From positions 23,250,001-23,314,000 of the forward strand of contig OZ316896.1 of assembly GCA_973895155.1 (NCBI GenBank): a stretch of 64,000 bases of DNA, written 5' to 3'. Position numbers and translations under genes: made by a program. Source of the stretch: Marsupella aquatica. Taxonomy: Eukaryota > Marchantiophyta. The notes beneath the pieces were generated by a model. That model did not search any database. It saw only the letters and a program-made list of their open reading frames with translations, and had not been told where the DNA came from. This document shows, one piece after another, positions 1 through 10,872 of this stretch (positions are counted from its first letter, which is position 1; each line of letters begins with the position of its first letter).

Positions 1-164
1 AATGATTACATGGAGAGTGTAAGTTTGCTAAAGTTTGAAAGGATCTCTCAGTCTCTTCTCATGCTGTCATACAGTATCAAATGCATTACTCTACCATTTT
101 TTTGGTCAGGAGACAGTCTGAGTAAATGGACCTCTGCATCAGCTCCCAAGCAGGGGTAGTGAAA

Positions 165-325
165 CCTCAACCTCCAACCCTCAACCCCAACCTAAGCTCT
201 CAACACTCCTCTGTCTCCTAAACTCTAAACCAAACCCTCAAAACTCAACCCCAACCTAAACTCTCAACAATCCTTTGTCTCATTAGTTCAAACCCTTAAA
301 TTCCAATCCCAACCTCGGGGGTCTC
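165..325. repeat. Imperfect C/A-rich tandem repeat
   Basis: A block of the type AACCCTCAACCCCAACCTAA followed by a CTCAACA-TCCT-TGTCTC stretch occurs twice, at about 174-222 and 233-282, and a third degenerate start follows near 293. The rest of 1-400 shows no coding potential. This is simple degenerate tandem duplication of non-coding DNA downstream of the PPR gene. Confidence 0.6.
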
Positions 326-404
326 AGTATAGGAGCCCCCTCCGTCAACTGCTGCCACTCACATTCTTTCGGCATTAATGGCAGGGTAGGAATAGACACT
401 AGCC

Positions 405-775
405 AAAAGGGCCAGCTCTCTTCTTATGTATCCCCTCTTGAATCTGCCCACAATCTTCTCAAATTTTACTAAGTCCTTGTGCTTATAATTATTCTTTACT
501 TGACTTAAAGTGTGAATTTAGTCCGAGAGATAAATTTTGCTTGGCCAATTGGTCCATTGAAGCACCAGGCATCAGTCTTTAGGGAGTAACCACAAGGCAA
601 AGGGGCCAACTCTCTCATTTATCCCCTCTCCCTTCTGAACTTCACAAACTTTGCAAAATTGACAGTATAATGTTCTTAGAGCTGTTCTTTATTTGACTTC
701 TATATAGTGTGAATTTGCGTTAGAGGGATAAATTCGGTTTGGCCAATCTGAGTCTATTGAAGCACCAGGCATTAC
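405..775. repeat. Diverged tandem duplication, unit about 190 bp
   Basis: Two diverged copies lie head to tail, at about 405-575 and 598-770. Shared landmarks in the same order are GGGCCA-CTCTCT near the start, TTTA-TTGACTT in the middle, TAGTGTGAATTT / AAGTGTGAATTT, GAT AAATT, TTGGCCAAT, and CATTGAAGCACCAGGCAT at the end. No reading frame is kept. The duplication lies just 3' of the minus-strand PPR gene, so it could include duplicated 3' UTR or terminator sequence. Confidence 0.65.
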
Positions 776-859
776 TCACTACTTGGGCAATACAGATTGG
801 AACAGATAGACAAATGGGGATTGCTCCCGAGTCACCTTCGAACACAACCTTCAATCTGG

Positions 860-2781
860 TCACCAGTAATCGCCACAAGAGCATCTGCCACCTTTGAAAT
901 GATGAAAACGATTGGCATCCCTGGCTATAATCTCACGTCCAGTCACCTTCGAGATAAACTTGGTTGCGGTATGACACACCCGAAGGTTCTTCCATACACG
1001 AATTGGTTTTCCCCGAGGTATGTGCAAAAGTCCGTAAGCAATAGCCAACTTCTCACTATGAGAACAAAGAGCTAGTTCTTTATCCTCCTCATTGATATCA
1101 TGCAACACAAGTCGGGTATCCGGAATGTAGCCTTCAGCCTTCAGTGTTTCAGTCAATTTATTGAGCTCAGTATATATCGCCCTCGCTTCTGGGTGAGATT
1201 TATCCCCTACAGCAAATTTATGGATCTTCTTATCAACTTCGATAAAGCTACGCCCTGGCTCCTTCCGAAGGCCTCTGTCTTGCATCATGGTGCGCACCAA
1301 TGACTTCTTCTGTCGCTTACCAGCTGCAGCGTAGATATTAGACAGGAGCACGTATGCAGAGGCATTATTGGGGTCCAACTTGAAAAGCTCCTGAGCGGCA
1401 AGTTCGCCCAACTCCACATTACTGTGAGTTCTACAAGCCCCAAGCAAGGCTGTCCAAGTGACTGTATTTGGTTCCATTGGCATGTCAGTCATGAAGAGCT
1501 CTGCTTCCTCGAAGTGTCCAGCCCTCCCAAGCAGATCCACCATGCAGTTATAATGCTCAATCTCAGGCTCGATGCCATAATCCTGCGTCATAGCTGAGAA
1601 GACTCTACGGCCATCATCAACAAGGCCTCCGTGAACACAGGCTGACAAAACTGCCACGAATGAATACACGTTGCGGTTCACACCGTCTGCGGTCATTTTT
1701 CTGAAGAGGTTCAGGGCTTCATTCCCACACCCATGTTGTGCAAGTCCACCGATCATTACAGTCCATGTGACTACATCGCGTTTCTCCATTCTGGCAAAAA
1801 CAAGTCGGGCGTCATCTATACTGCCACTCTCTGCATACATGTGAACGAGTGCACTGCCCACACGCAAAGCCGACTCCAGTCCGGCTTTTCTAGCGTGACC
1901 ATGAACCTCCTTCACCCACTCCAAAGCCCCCGCACTTGCAGATGCATTCAGGATGCTCACATAAGTGATTGCATCTGGTTTGAAGCCTTCCCGTCTCATT
2001 TGGAGGAATAGTCGATATGCTTCCACACCATCACCCGTTCTGCACATGCTCCAAACATAACATTCCATGTAATGACATTTCGATTGGTCAACTTTTCAAA
2101 AGCATTGCTTGCCTCGGTAATGCACCCACATTTAGCGTACATCATTACGAGAGCAGTCCCTACACGCACGTCCGATTCAAAGCCGACCCGTCGAAGATGC
2201 TCATGAATTTCTTTTCCGCATCTTAGAGCTAATGGGCAGGCACATCCTTTCAGGATGCTCAGATACGTGATCTCATTCGGCTGCACGCCTTCTTGGCGCA
2301 TTAGATTCAACATTTCGAGTGCAGATTCAACATGATCACTTCTAGCGTATCCTGCAATCATGCTGGTCCAAGTAATAACACTCTTCTTCTGAATTTGATC
2401 AAAAACTCTACGTGCATCCGATAATCCTCCGCATTTGATATACACATTCAACAGCGTGATTACCACATATGGATTCTTATCAACTCCACTCTCGATGATG
2501 CAATCATGAATTTGCTTGACTACTGACAGATCTTTCGGATGCAATAGCATTTGCAGAACTTTAACATATGTGTACGAGTCTGTAGGAATGCCTCGCTGTA
2601 GACGATCTATCAAAACAGCAATTGTTTCATGCCTGCCAGTCCCTTTTGTCGTGACTTGAGACCGATCTCTCGTGCCATAACTAACATGAGATTGAAATCT
2701 GCAGTGAGTAATCACATTCGCCCTTGGCTTAACCCATGCAGGAGTTGACCATCCATCCACCCAAAGTACTTTCCTTGTCAT
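860..2781 (-). pseudogene. PLS-class PPR protein with E and DYW domains, frameshifted
   Basis: PPR-DYW proteins bind organellar RNA and carry out C-to-U editing through the DYW cytidine deaminase domain. Reading on the minus strand from the ATG at 2781, about 38 basic, hydroxyl-rich residues that could be a targeting peptide come first. PPR repeats with motifs such as VITWTSMIAGYAR, VRVGTALVMMYAKCG and VVTWTVMIGGLAQHG follow, then E motifs (LLSNIYAAAGK) and a DYW domain with HSEKLAIAYGLL and the terminal GDYW. Two lesions are visible. One base is missing from the C-run at 2034-2036, and this splits the gene into frames 2781-1996 and 2068-860 exactly inside one PPR repeat. The usual V-C-G-D-C-H zinc motif of the deaminase is reduced to V-C-H at 971-979. 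Without the first lesion the protein would be about 640 residues. The one-base shift could be a sequencing error; the in-frame zinc-site loss is less likely to be. Confidence 0.85.
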
Positions 2782-5162
2782 CTTATGATTGAACTCAAGT
2801 GCTCTGGGCTTCGTCTGTCAGCACCACAACCCACGATCAGATCTGGTACCAGGATCAAATCCACGACATTCCACGCAGTGCAATGAATTTGAAGTTATTT
2901 CTTGAGGACTATGTTTCCCAACGATCTTTCTACAATGAATGTTCAGATATAGATAGCAGACCGGTAAGTCTAGGGAGTTCTAGGGTGCATTCCTACCTCT
3001 GTCCATATATGTATTTTCTTGTCTCCCTTGCTCCGCTGTGATATTTGGTAAAGATAACTTGCAAAAGTTGTGTGACTCCTTTTCAGCTGAGAGTAACGGC
3101 TATCTGTCAAGAATGCAATGACCTTAGAATACTGAAATAATTGTGAAAGGCAGATCTAGGTAGCTCAAGTATCAATTAGCTTGTTCATACTCTTGTTATT
3201 CACTGTAACCACAGAAAGGACAGAGTCAACAGAATATCGAAGTGGCATTAAAAACCTTCAGGCAGGAGTCGCATGTTATCGTTGAGGTTTGCATAGGATA
3301 GACTCTTATGACACATTGACAGGCGTTCAGTTCTACGTTTCCTCCACTGTCCTTTCTATTCTATACACAACCAGAATCTCAGGTTTTTGAAAAGCGACTA
3401 CAATTCACAAAAAACCCTAGCCAGCATCTGTAGATTGGCTCTAGAGAATCCTTAATTAGGCGCACATGACATGAATGGGAAAGCGCTACCCGTCCTTCTC
3501 CTACAATTCAGAACTAAAGCATATGCAGCATTCTTTAAATTGGCTCTTATACAATCCATCGAGAGACACATATGACATGAAAGTGACAGCGCCTCCCGCC
3601 CCCTCGCCCAAGAATCAAACTTCAAGTTCAATTAAAGTCTTCATCACACAAGCCCCATAGCAGGAAGTTCACGCAATTATAAATGTCACCGTGGTGCTGG
3701 AACAAGAGTTTCTGTTTAAAAGTAGGTACGCATAACGTTGAAATCGCTCTTCAGTCTCATTACCTGAAGGCCTTGTACAAGAACAATGGCTGATATCCAT
3801 ACCAATCAAACCGGAAGATGAAGGATGAACTCTGCAAATCAGACCACTGCCTATAGAAACTCATCAAGGCGAACGTCCTGGTACAGTTTTTAAAGTTCCA
3901 TCTTGAGATGGGTAAGCTGCGAAAGGGAAAACAGTGAGCTAATATTGAAGTTGTCAAGCTTATTCTATGCTCCACATGTAAGCATACTTTAATATACTTC
4001 TCTGCACTTACAGTAGCAACGAGGTCCAAAGACATTCAGTAGTTTGGGATGATGAAGTAAATTCTCCGTTGATTATTGTCGAATAGAGTGATTTTTAAGT
4101 CTAAAATCCGCCACTTGGGAACGGAAAGGACAGAGTACAAGATGCCAAATAATGACCCAATCAAGAATGAGGACACACGGGACCGAAGAAGGGCACAGGA
4201 GAGTTTAAAATATCAATCGGTTAAGCGTAGCTTTATTCTCTCTTTGGTATGGGTTTGAGCTATATCACACGCCGGCCCAATCGTCAACGAACAGGAGATT
4301 CTCCCTTTGCATCGGAAACTGAGTGGGAAGTTAGCAGAATAAGCTACAACTACTAGAGTTTCCCCCAAATAGGAACTACTGCATACCTACATCGTTTGCC
4401 AATTAGATACTTTTTTTCATTGTGAGATCCTTTTGAACTATCTTTGACATATCTGCCGCGCTCACTCTGCAAGTCGTGAGATCATGTACGAAATCTGACA
4501 ATTTAAACCCAATAATGGTCTTCAAAGAGATTGATCTGAGAGGCATGGTTGCGTGTGCCTTCACTTCTTCCTTTCCAAAACCTGACAGCAATCTACTATG
4601 AAATAATCAGACCGAGCTGTCAAAACAAATACGGAACTACACTAAATGAAATTCTTCTGTACATTCTGCCCTTTAAAACGTAGTTCATATGACGCAAAAA
4701 CGAAGCCCCCTCTCATTCAAGTGCCAAACTTTCAAACGATGGATAGTATTCGGCAACCAACGCAAATCTCAGGACGGTCCTTTGTCATTAACACCAGGGC
4801 CGGACTGATAAATTTTGAGACTCACAAGTCCTGAAATTCAGATATGCCATAAAGAAAAACTTCGTCTATGAGTTGCCTTAAATCACCAGGTAAAGTCTTC
4901 GATATCTCTCTTTAGTTTACTCCCGGTCTTCCTTTCAGAAACCTGCGGAAGTCTACAATTGGGTTTTGTTATTGCATCTGTCTGTCAATGAAGATTTGGA
5001 GAAGAAAAAACATAGGGCAGTCTCCTCTTTGCCAAGGTGAGACAGTTGATGCCAATCAACAGCAATCGAGTTGACAGAACTCAACAAATATGGAAGAACA
5101 CGAATTTCAGGGAAAGCAGATCACCTTCCAATGAGTTACTGCTACGAGTATCAGAATCCTGT
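2782..5162. other. Non-coding stretch between the PPR and kinase-like genes
   Basis: No convincing gene was found. Open frames here are under 92 codons, show no recognisable motif and no codon bias. One structural detail: a stretch at about 3430-3500 (GATTGGCTCT...CATGACATGAA...GCGCTACCCG) is repeated in diverged form at 3536-3604 (AATTGGCTCT...TATGACATGAA...GCGCCTCCCG). It may hold the PPR promoter on the left and 3' sequence of the kinase-like gene on the right. Confidence 0.5.
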
Positions 5163-6725
5163 CTACAGCTTTGTGCCAAACACGCGACATCGTTCGCAAC
5201 GTTTCTTGCAGATATCCTCAAGCATCTTCGCTGCTGCTGTACGTTCCTGCTGCATTTGTTTTGCCCGGGATCTCATCAATTGACGTTCTTCCTTACCGCC
5301 CATAGAAAAGTCATCGAGCCATTCAGCTATAAGTTTCCCGAGTTGGTACATGTCCGATCCCTTGGTGTATCTTTTCCTTTTGTCATTGTCTTCTTCCAAC
5401 GTTTCCGCATCCCAACCCGTTAAGTCCTCACCAACCCATACTTCATTGTCGTCTCCAGCAGCTTCCAAGTCTATGATCACCCATTTCCATTCACCCATAT
5501 CATTTACTTTGATAACGTTGGGCCACCTTATGTCCCTGTGGGTGTAGCCTTTCATGTGCAAGTCCGCAAGGCCGCATAACATGTCATGCGTGGCATTTAC
5601 TAAATCCTTGCAATCCTTAGGCTTTGCAGATGGGTCACCAACAGGTTGTAGTCGCAATACTGTTTTAGCCCTGGATGGTCGGGCGGATATAAGTTGGATC
5701 AGGTACCTGGAACCCTCGATTTTTGCATACAGGCATTTTATCGCGGTCACCTTATCTTTCATCAATCGTGGGATTTCCTTCGTCACGAAGTCAGGATAGA
5801 TCGTCACTGCTCCACCATCATCTCTTGCTATTGGCTTATATAATGACAAGAGGTTTTCACTACCCAGTTCTTTCTGTAGTTTCTGTAGGAGACAGTGCAT
5901 CCGAATGGTGCTATGTAGGAACTTGGCTACGTCGGTCAATACATTCAAGTCATAGAGTTGTGAGATACTTTCACAAACAATTTCCTTGCCTCGCGGATAG
6001 AGCTTCAGCCATTCAAACTGCCTTCCACCGCAGCCACCACCAATCACATAAGGGAGCTTACCATAGAACAAAGGGCTCCATGCCTTTAATTTTGAGGTGT
6101 TCTCAAGTACAGCCTCGTTCCGAAGTGCCGCGTCTATCGTATTCTCCCATCTGAGAATGAGACAACCCCTCACAAACAGCTGAAAATCTGGTCTTAATAG
6201 CGGTTTTAGTGGTCCCGATGCTACAGTACTAGTCGGGGGATTGGGTGAATCCAGTAACCAGACCAAACCTTTTAATTTTCCGTTTGCTGGAGCCTCCTCA
6301 TTTAATAATGAGATGAACTCTCCAGTGAGATTAGCCAATTCATGTGAGCTGGTGGCCTCATTGCTTGGACAACGACGCATCATCTGTCCGAACACAGTAT
6401 CGCAGAAGGATGCCAAGTTTTCCGCCGCTGCGGGAGTTTCAAGCTCCACCAGCTCAGAAGTGCGTATTTTCTGGAAAATTCCAAGATTTCTAGTTGGGAG
6501 CGGTACTGGTGTCTGGGACAAAAACTCCGAGAGTTCATGGGTACTTCGTGGGAGCGTCGGAGGTGGTTCCAACAGTTTCCCAAAATAGCGCTCTCCAGCA
6601 TCAGCAGCAGCTCTTGCGAAGGACAGGACCTCTGGTGACGGTTTTGCCTTTTTTGCAAGTCGAGCTCCCTCTGCGTACACACCAATCACGAAGTGTTGAA
6701 GAGGAAGAGAAAACAGGAAAGTCAT
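5163..6725 (-). CDS. Atypical protein-kinase-like protein, main exon (copy A)
   Basis: An uninterrupted minus-strand frame of up to 520 residues. The N-terminal 270 residues are of unknown family. The C-terminal part looks like a divergent protein kinase: a possible ATP-lysine region (VTAIKCLYAKIEG), a catalytic loop HRDIRWPNV at residues 396-404 with HRD and the Asn in place, a DLE at 419-421 where kinases have DFG, and a GSDMYQLGKLI segment resembling the helix-F region (SDVYSLG type). A DxE metal motif with HRD is known in atypical kinases, so activity is possible but unproven. The ATG at 6725 is only the first in the frame. Comparison with copy B suggests coding begins at about 6688 after an intron, but the acceptor AG used in copy B (7783-7782) is CG here (6690-6689). 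How this exon joins exon 1 at 8366-8126 is therefore unclear. Confidence 0.65.
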   Translation of the reverse strand: MTFLFSLPLQHFVIGVYAEGARLAKKAKPSPEVLSFARAAADAGERYFGKLLEPPPTLPRSTHELSEFLSQTPVPLPTRNLGIFQKIRTSELVELETPAAAENLASFCDTVFGQMMRRCPSNEATSSHELANLTGEFISLLNEEAPANGKLKGLVWLLDSPNPPTSTVASGPLKPLLRPDFQLFVRGCLILRWENTIDAALRNEAVLENTSKLKAWSPLFYGKLPYVIGGGCGGRQFEWLKLYPRGKEIVCESISQLYDLNVLTDVAKFLHSTIRMHCLLQKLQKELGSENLLSLYKPIARDDGGAVTIYPDFVTKEIPRLMKDKVTAIKCLYAKIEGSRYLIQLISARPSRAKTVLRLQPVGDPSAKPKDCKDLVNATHDMLCGLADLHMKGYTHRDIRWPNVIKVNDMGEWKWVIIDLEAAGDDNEVWVGEDLTGWDAETLEEDNDKRKRYTKGSDMYQLGKLIAEWLDDFSMGGKEERQLMRSRAKQMQQERTAAAKMLEDICKKRCERCRVFGTKL

Positions 6726-8010
6726 CCAATAATCACTCGAGCAAGGAGTCTACAAATTTGGCACGATTCCGGCATAAATGCTTTATCGGTTAGCAAAGCA
6801 GGAAGACACAGGACACCTGTAATTGCAAAAGTGCTTTCCAAACAAATGCCAGAGCAAGGGCGACAGCTGCTGTCCATGATACCCTTGATCACTTTTCAGC
6901 AAAGAAAACAAAGCAGCAACAGAAGGGTGCTCAAAGGAAAAAACTCAACGAAAAGACACGGATTTCATTATCGATGTTTTCCTGTAGTTTCTGTAGGAGA
7001 CAGTGCATCCGAACGGTGCTATGTAGGAACTTGGCTACACCGGCCGGCAAATTCAAGTCAAATTCGTCTGAGATTAAATCATGAACAATTTCCTTGCCTT
7101 TCGGAGAGAGGTTCAACCATTGAAACCGCCTTCCAGCGCAGCCACCACCAATCACATAAGGGAGCTTACCATAGAACAGAGGGCTCCATGCCTTTAATTT
7201 GGACCTGTTCTCATCTACAGCCTCTGCCAGAAGTGTGTCGTTTATCTTATTCTCCCATCGGAGAATGAGACAATATTTCACAAACAGCTGAAAATCTGGT
7301 CTTAATAGCGGTTCCAGTGGTTGCGATGCTGCACTAGCAGTCGTGCGATTGGCTGAATCCTGTCTAAATTGCAAACTTAGTAATTGTTTGCTTTCTGGAG
7401 CTATGTCATTTAACAATCTGAGGAAGTATCCAGTGAGAATACACAATTCAGTTGAGCTGGTGGCCTCGTTGTCTGGAAGGGAATGTTTCATCAATTGGAA
7501 CACAGTTTCGCAAAAAGTTGCCAATTGACTCGCCCCTTCGGAAGTATCAAGTACCACCAGATTAGGCTGGCCCAAGTTCTCGTTAGTTAGCTCATAGAGT
7601 ACTGGGAGCTTTACTGGTGTCAGGGACAAAAACTCCTTCAGTTGATTGACACTTACGGGGAGCTCAGCAGGGGGTTCCAACAGTTTCCCAAAATAGCTAC
7701 TTCTAGCAGAAATTCTTTCTTCCGAGGACAGAAATTTTGCTTTCTTTGAAGGTCGAGCTCCCTCTGCATACACATCGGTCTCTAAGTGTTGAAGAGGATG
7801 AGAAAAACAGGAAAGTCATCCAATAATCACTCGAGCAATGAGCCCTACAAATTTGGCACGATTCCGGCACAAATGCTTTATCGGTTCGGCAAAGCAGGAA
7901 GACACAGGACACCTGTTATTGCAACAGTACTTTCCAAACAAATGCCAGAGCAAGAGCGACAGCTGCTGTCGATGATGCCCTATATCTTGATCACTTTTCG
8001 GCAAAGAAAA
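5874..8010. repeat. 1.1-kb tandem duplication inside the kinase-like gene
   Basis: Unit A (about 5874-6918) and unit B (about 6982-8010) are direct repeats. The offset is 1108 bp at the exon 3' end and 1093 bp in the intron. The intron halves stay strikingly similar, for example CAGGAAAGTCATCCAATAAT at 6715 and 7808, and CAAACAAATGCCAGAGCAAG at 6840 and 7936. A short unrelated spacer (about 6919-6981) marks the junction. Confidence 0.85.
6931..7781 (-). pseudogene. Truncated duplicate of the kinase-like exon (copy B)
   Basis: The frame is homologous to the N-terminal half of copy A, from VYAEGAR to HCLLQKLQ, with the same block order (LEPPAELP, LKAWSPLFYGKLPYVIGGG, LHSTVRMHCLLQ). It stops being similar just after LLQKLQ and runs into 20 unrelated residues, so the whole kinase-like domain is absent. 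Its 3' splice site is intact: CTTAG followed by AGACCGATGTG at 7786-7771, in phase with exon 1 (8366-8126). The exon with the good acceptor thus lacks the kinase part, while the exon with the kinase part lacks the acceptor. It could be a relic, or a short alternative product. Confidence 0.65.
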
Positions 8011-8125
8011 CAAATTAGGTGCAGCCAATTAGGCGAGTTCTGAGGAATAAACTCAACGAAAAAACAAACCAGAACCAGAAGACACTGAGACGAAATATAT
8101 TGCTGTGAAATTCTGTTGGAATTAC

Positions 8126-8366
8126 CATGCGTAGAGCTTTCCTTTCGAAGCAGAACTGCCGCCTCGACTCCACATTTTGCTCCCTCAGATGCGTCTGGAC
8201 ACAGTTTAACAATAAGGCGTTCGAGTCTGTCCTCTGAAAACATCAGCAACGCAGGTACTGAGACCTTGTGGAAGTCTAGTTGCGCAGCAATGTATCGTAG
8301 ATCTGCTTGGTCAAGAATGGTAGGTCGAAGCAGGTCCAGAATACTGTCTTCTTGAGAACCCGCCAT
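8126..8366 (-). CDS. Putative first exon of the kinase-like gene
   Basis: An ATG at 8366 opens a frame with good plant codon content beginning MAGSQEDSILDLLRP. It reads through an acidic/leucine-rich helical region and ends at a GCATG|GTAATTC donor (exon end 8126). The exon is 241 nt, leaving phase 1, which fits the copy B acceptor at 7781 exactly. The family was not recognised; the segment looks like a small helical N-terminal domain. Confidence 0.5.
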
Positions 8367-9249
8367 TGAATCTTGCAGGCTGAACAATAAGACAATTCGC
8401 TTCCTTAAGTTCTATGCTATCAAAACAAGCATAGACAGCCACAAACGCAAGTCATAACAAAGAAAGCACAAAGTCCAATCACAAGCAGAAACGACACCTT
8501 CGGTTGACACAAATCGTAGCAACAGAGGAAGCGACAGAGGAAAGAGCACCACAAGGGTGAAAACTACGGTACAAGGCCGTGAAACTCACCATCCACCACA
8601 CCCTAGATTACCAAAATGCAATCCCAAATCCCGCAACCGCGGTGTAAGGCCTCCTGATCCGCAGTCGATCAATTAAACATGCCGCGATTCACCACCTTAA
8701 AATTCCTGGCCAGTCTGCTCGCAAAATTCTCCATACTACAGTCTATGCCAAACAGACCAGTTGTATACCAAAGGTTCGTATTCTTATGCAGACGGGCTCC
8801 TCGGTCATCACCAAAGGAGTTGGCAAAGATGCGCGTAACCGAGGTAGATTCAAACATCGAAAGGTAGCAAATAATTTGCTTCCTTAGATGATTTCATTTA
8901 CGGAGTAATTGTATCGTAAACCCCTCGTGAATTTTTGTCTTTGTGTTTTTACAAGGGGTTATGAGGCATTACCCCGCGGGTGGGGCCACGGAACCCCTGA
9001 GCCAGCCTGGCCTGGGGATTCCCAATTTTGAAAGTACATTTTAACTTTTTTACATTGTAAGCCGCGGACCCTGGCAGCGCACCATGGCAACGGACGCTGC
9101 CAACCACAAGTAAACATTCTGGCGCCCAGGATAAATGTGAGAATATTTTTCAAAATTTCACTCTGGGGCTTGCGCTCGGTAACTCATCCCCACTTTGGGG
9201 TAATTGGCTCTAACCCCCTCGGACTCAATGCCCTCGGGGATTACAGCCC
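8367..9249. other. Non-coding flank between the kinase-like gene and the foldback
   Basis: No gene is supported. The first 300 bp probably include the promoter and 5' UTR of the minus-strand kinase-like gene. From about 8950 the composition changes to GC-rich patches with repeated CCCC/GGGG runs (ATTACCCC, CCCTCGGGG), which resemble the arms of the neighbouring foldback and may belong to the same element. Confidence 0.4.
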
Positions 9250-9875
9250 ATTACCCCCTCTTGGGGATGGGTTAGGGTAGGGAGTATGGTCACTCCCTCT
9301 GACATCCCCTGGGGCCCAAATACATCGTATGCCAAGGTGTACACAATATTTTAAATGTATGAATTTTGACTTGGGAGCCAATGAGAATGCCCTATACTGT
9401 TTTTATACAGGGGTAGGGGGTACCCCTTAAGTTTAACAGGGAGTGTGAGGGAAAATCATACTCCTTGATATAGTACTTGTACACCCCTCAGTCCCTGGAA
9501 AAGCTACAATCTTATTGGCTTAAAAATTCTGACAGCATCCGTACCCCTTAGAGCTAGGTTCCATGGGGTTGGGAGTAAGGGGTACGGATGCTGTCAGAAT
9601 TTTTAAGCCAATAAGATTGTAGCTTTTCCAGGGACTGAGGGGTGTACAAATACTGTATCAAGGAGTATGATTTTCCCTCACACTCCCTCTTAAACTTCAG
9701 GGGTACCCCCTGCCCCCTGTATAAGAATAGTACAAGGCATTCTCATAATTGGCTCCTGAGTCAGAATTCATACATTTAAAATACTGTATACACCTTGGCA
9801 TACGGTGTATTTGGGCCCTAGGGATGTCAGAGGGAGTGACCGTACTCCCTACCCCTGGCCCATGGAACCTGGCCC
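9250..9875. repeat. Large inverted repeat (foldback/MITE-like), arms about 300 bp
   Basis: The left arm (about 9250-9550) is the reverse complement of the right arm (9576-9875), with a 25-nt loop at 9551-9575 and the symmetry centre at 9563. The innermost 110 bp are nearly perfect: CATCCGTACCCCTTA ends the left arm, TAAGGGGTACGGATG begins the right one, and both carry CTTATTGGCTTAAAAATTCT or its complement. Outer parts have scattered mismatches. No coding frame spans it. It is most likely a foldback DNA element; outer ends and a target duplication were not defined. Confidence 0.85.
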
Positions 9876-9992
9876 TTACCCTACACATATTCGCACTTCT
9901 AACTCCTGTGGAATACCACTTTTGCAGAAATACAATCAAGCTCTTATTGTACCAGGAAAGATGTGCAGAATTTCAAATTATTTTGGTGTTAG

Positions 9993-10285
9993 GCCCATCC
10001 AAGCCAGGCGAGGAGGGGGATGTCGGCACTAACAAAGCCGATGCCGGGACTACCAATGCCGATGCCGGGACTACCAATGCCGATGCCGCAGTAACGGTCC
10101 CACCACGGCTGGCCGGGGCGGCAGCCAAAGCCAAAGACGAGGCCGAAGTCGGGGTTGGACCAGATAACGCCGAGGACAGGTTGACCCGATCAAGAGCACG
10201 TAATCTGTCAGAGGATGAACTTACGGCATTGGCCGCAGAAGGAGGATTAGGGGCGTCCATTGGGGATGAGCCACCACTGGCATGA
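9993..10285 (+). pseudogene. C-terminal remnant of an LTR-embedded ORF
   Basis: The frame ends with DRLTRSRARNLSEDELTAL and GASIGDEPPLA then a stop. This closely matches the tail of the 1207-residue U3 protein of the gypsy elements (ELTRSRAGNLSVGGPTAV, GASIEDPPPVS, stop). The 30 bp after the stop (CCTTTTAGGGAGGGC) also match. Upstream it has a 21-bp tandem repeat coding DAGTTNA, analogous to the AEAVRVAE repeats of the full protein. The rest of the ORF is missing, probably lost before or with insertion of the foldback at 9250-9875. Confidence 0.7.
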
Positions 10286-10872
10286 CGGTGGTGGAGGGCC
10301 GTCCCTTTTAGGGAGGGCAGATGTGACACGGGTAACATGTCACTTGACCGAACCCAGGTCGTAGATTAGGACTTATACGATCATTAGGACCGTAGCCATA
10401 GCGTAGAATAGCACGTATAGCCGTCAAGTTGCCATTATGATTAGATTAGGAGTAGGTTAAGATAACCGAATAATTACGAGTTCAGGAAAGGGATTATTAC
10501 GCACGACCGAGGTACGGTGGCGGCAGCGGAGTAAAAATCAGTTAGAAGAATCACGCTTGGACCGAGACGCCGACTTCAGCTCGTTATCAATGACCAAACG
10601 GCCTGACCTTCTCACGCTCGGGCTCGTCCGGGCACCCCCATAAGAGAGGAGCCGATGGCACTGCGGGCCATTCGCTCGCATTTACCTTTTTGGAATTCAC
10701 GGACGCTGCCATCCGCTCGCCTTTTTGATTGAATCCAGTCGACCTTTACGAGGAAATTATCGAGGGAGAAGAGCGGAATGTGGCGAGATTTAGTCAGGAC
10801 GAGCGAGGCCTCCACGAAAAAGGACCAGCCAGGTGGGAACGTGGACGCAACGAACCGGACTACGAGGTTAGT

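Noticed and set aside
8669-8867. Small overlapping frames on both strands upstream of the kinase-like gene
   Set aside because: About 62 codons each, mirror images of each other, and no conservation evidence.
9749-9992. N-terminal part of the open frame running into the LTR ORF remnant
   Set aside because: This part overlaps the right arm of the foldback and has no similarity to the LTR protein. Only 9993-10285 is supported.
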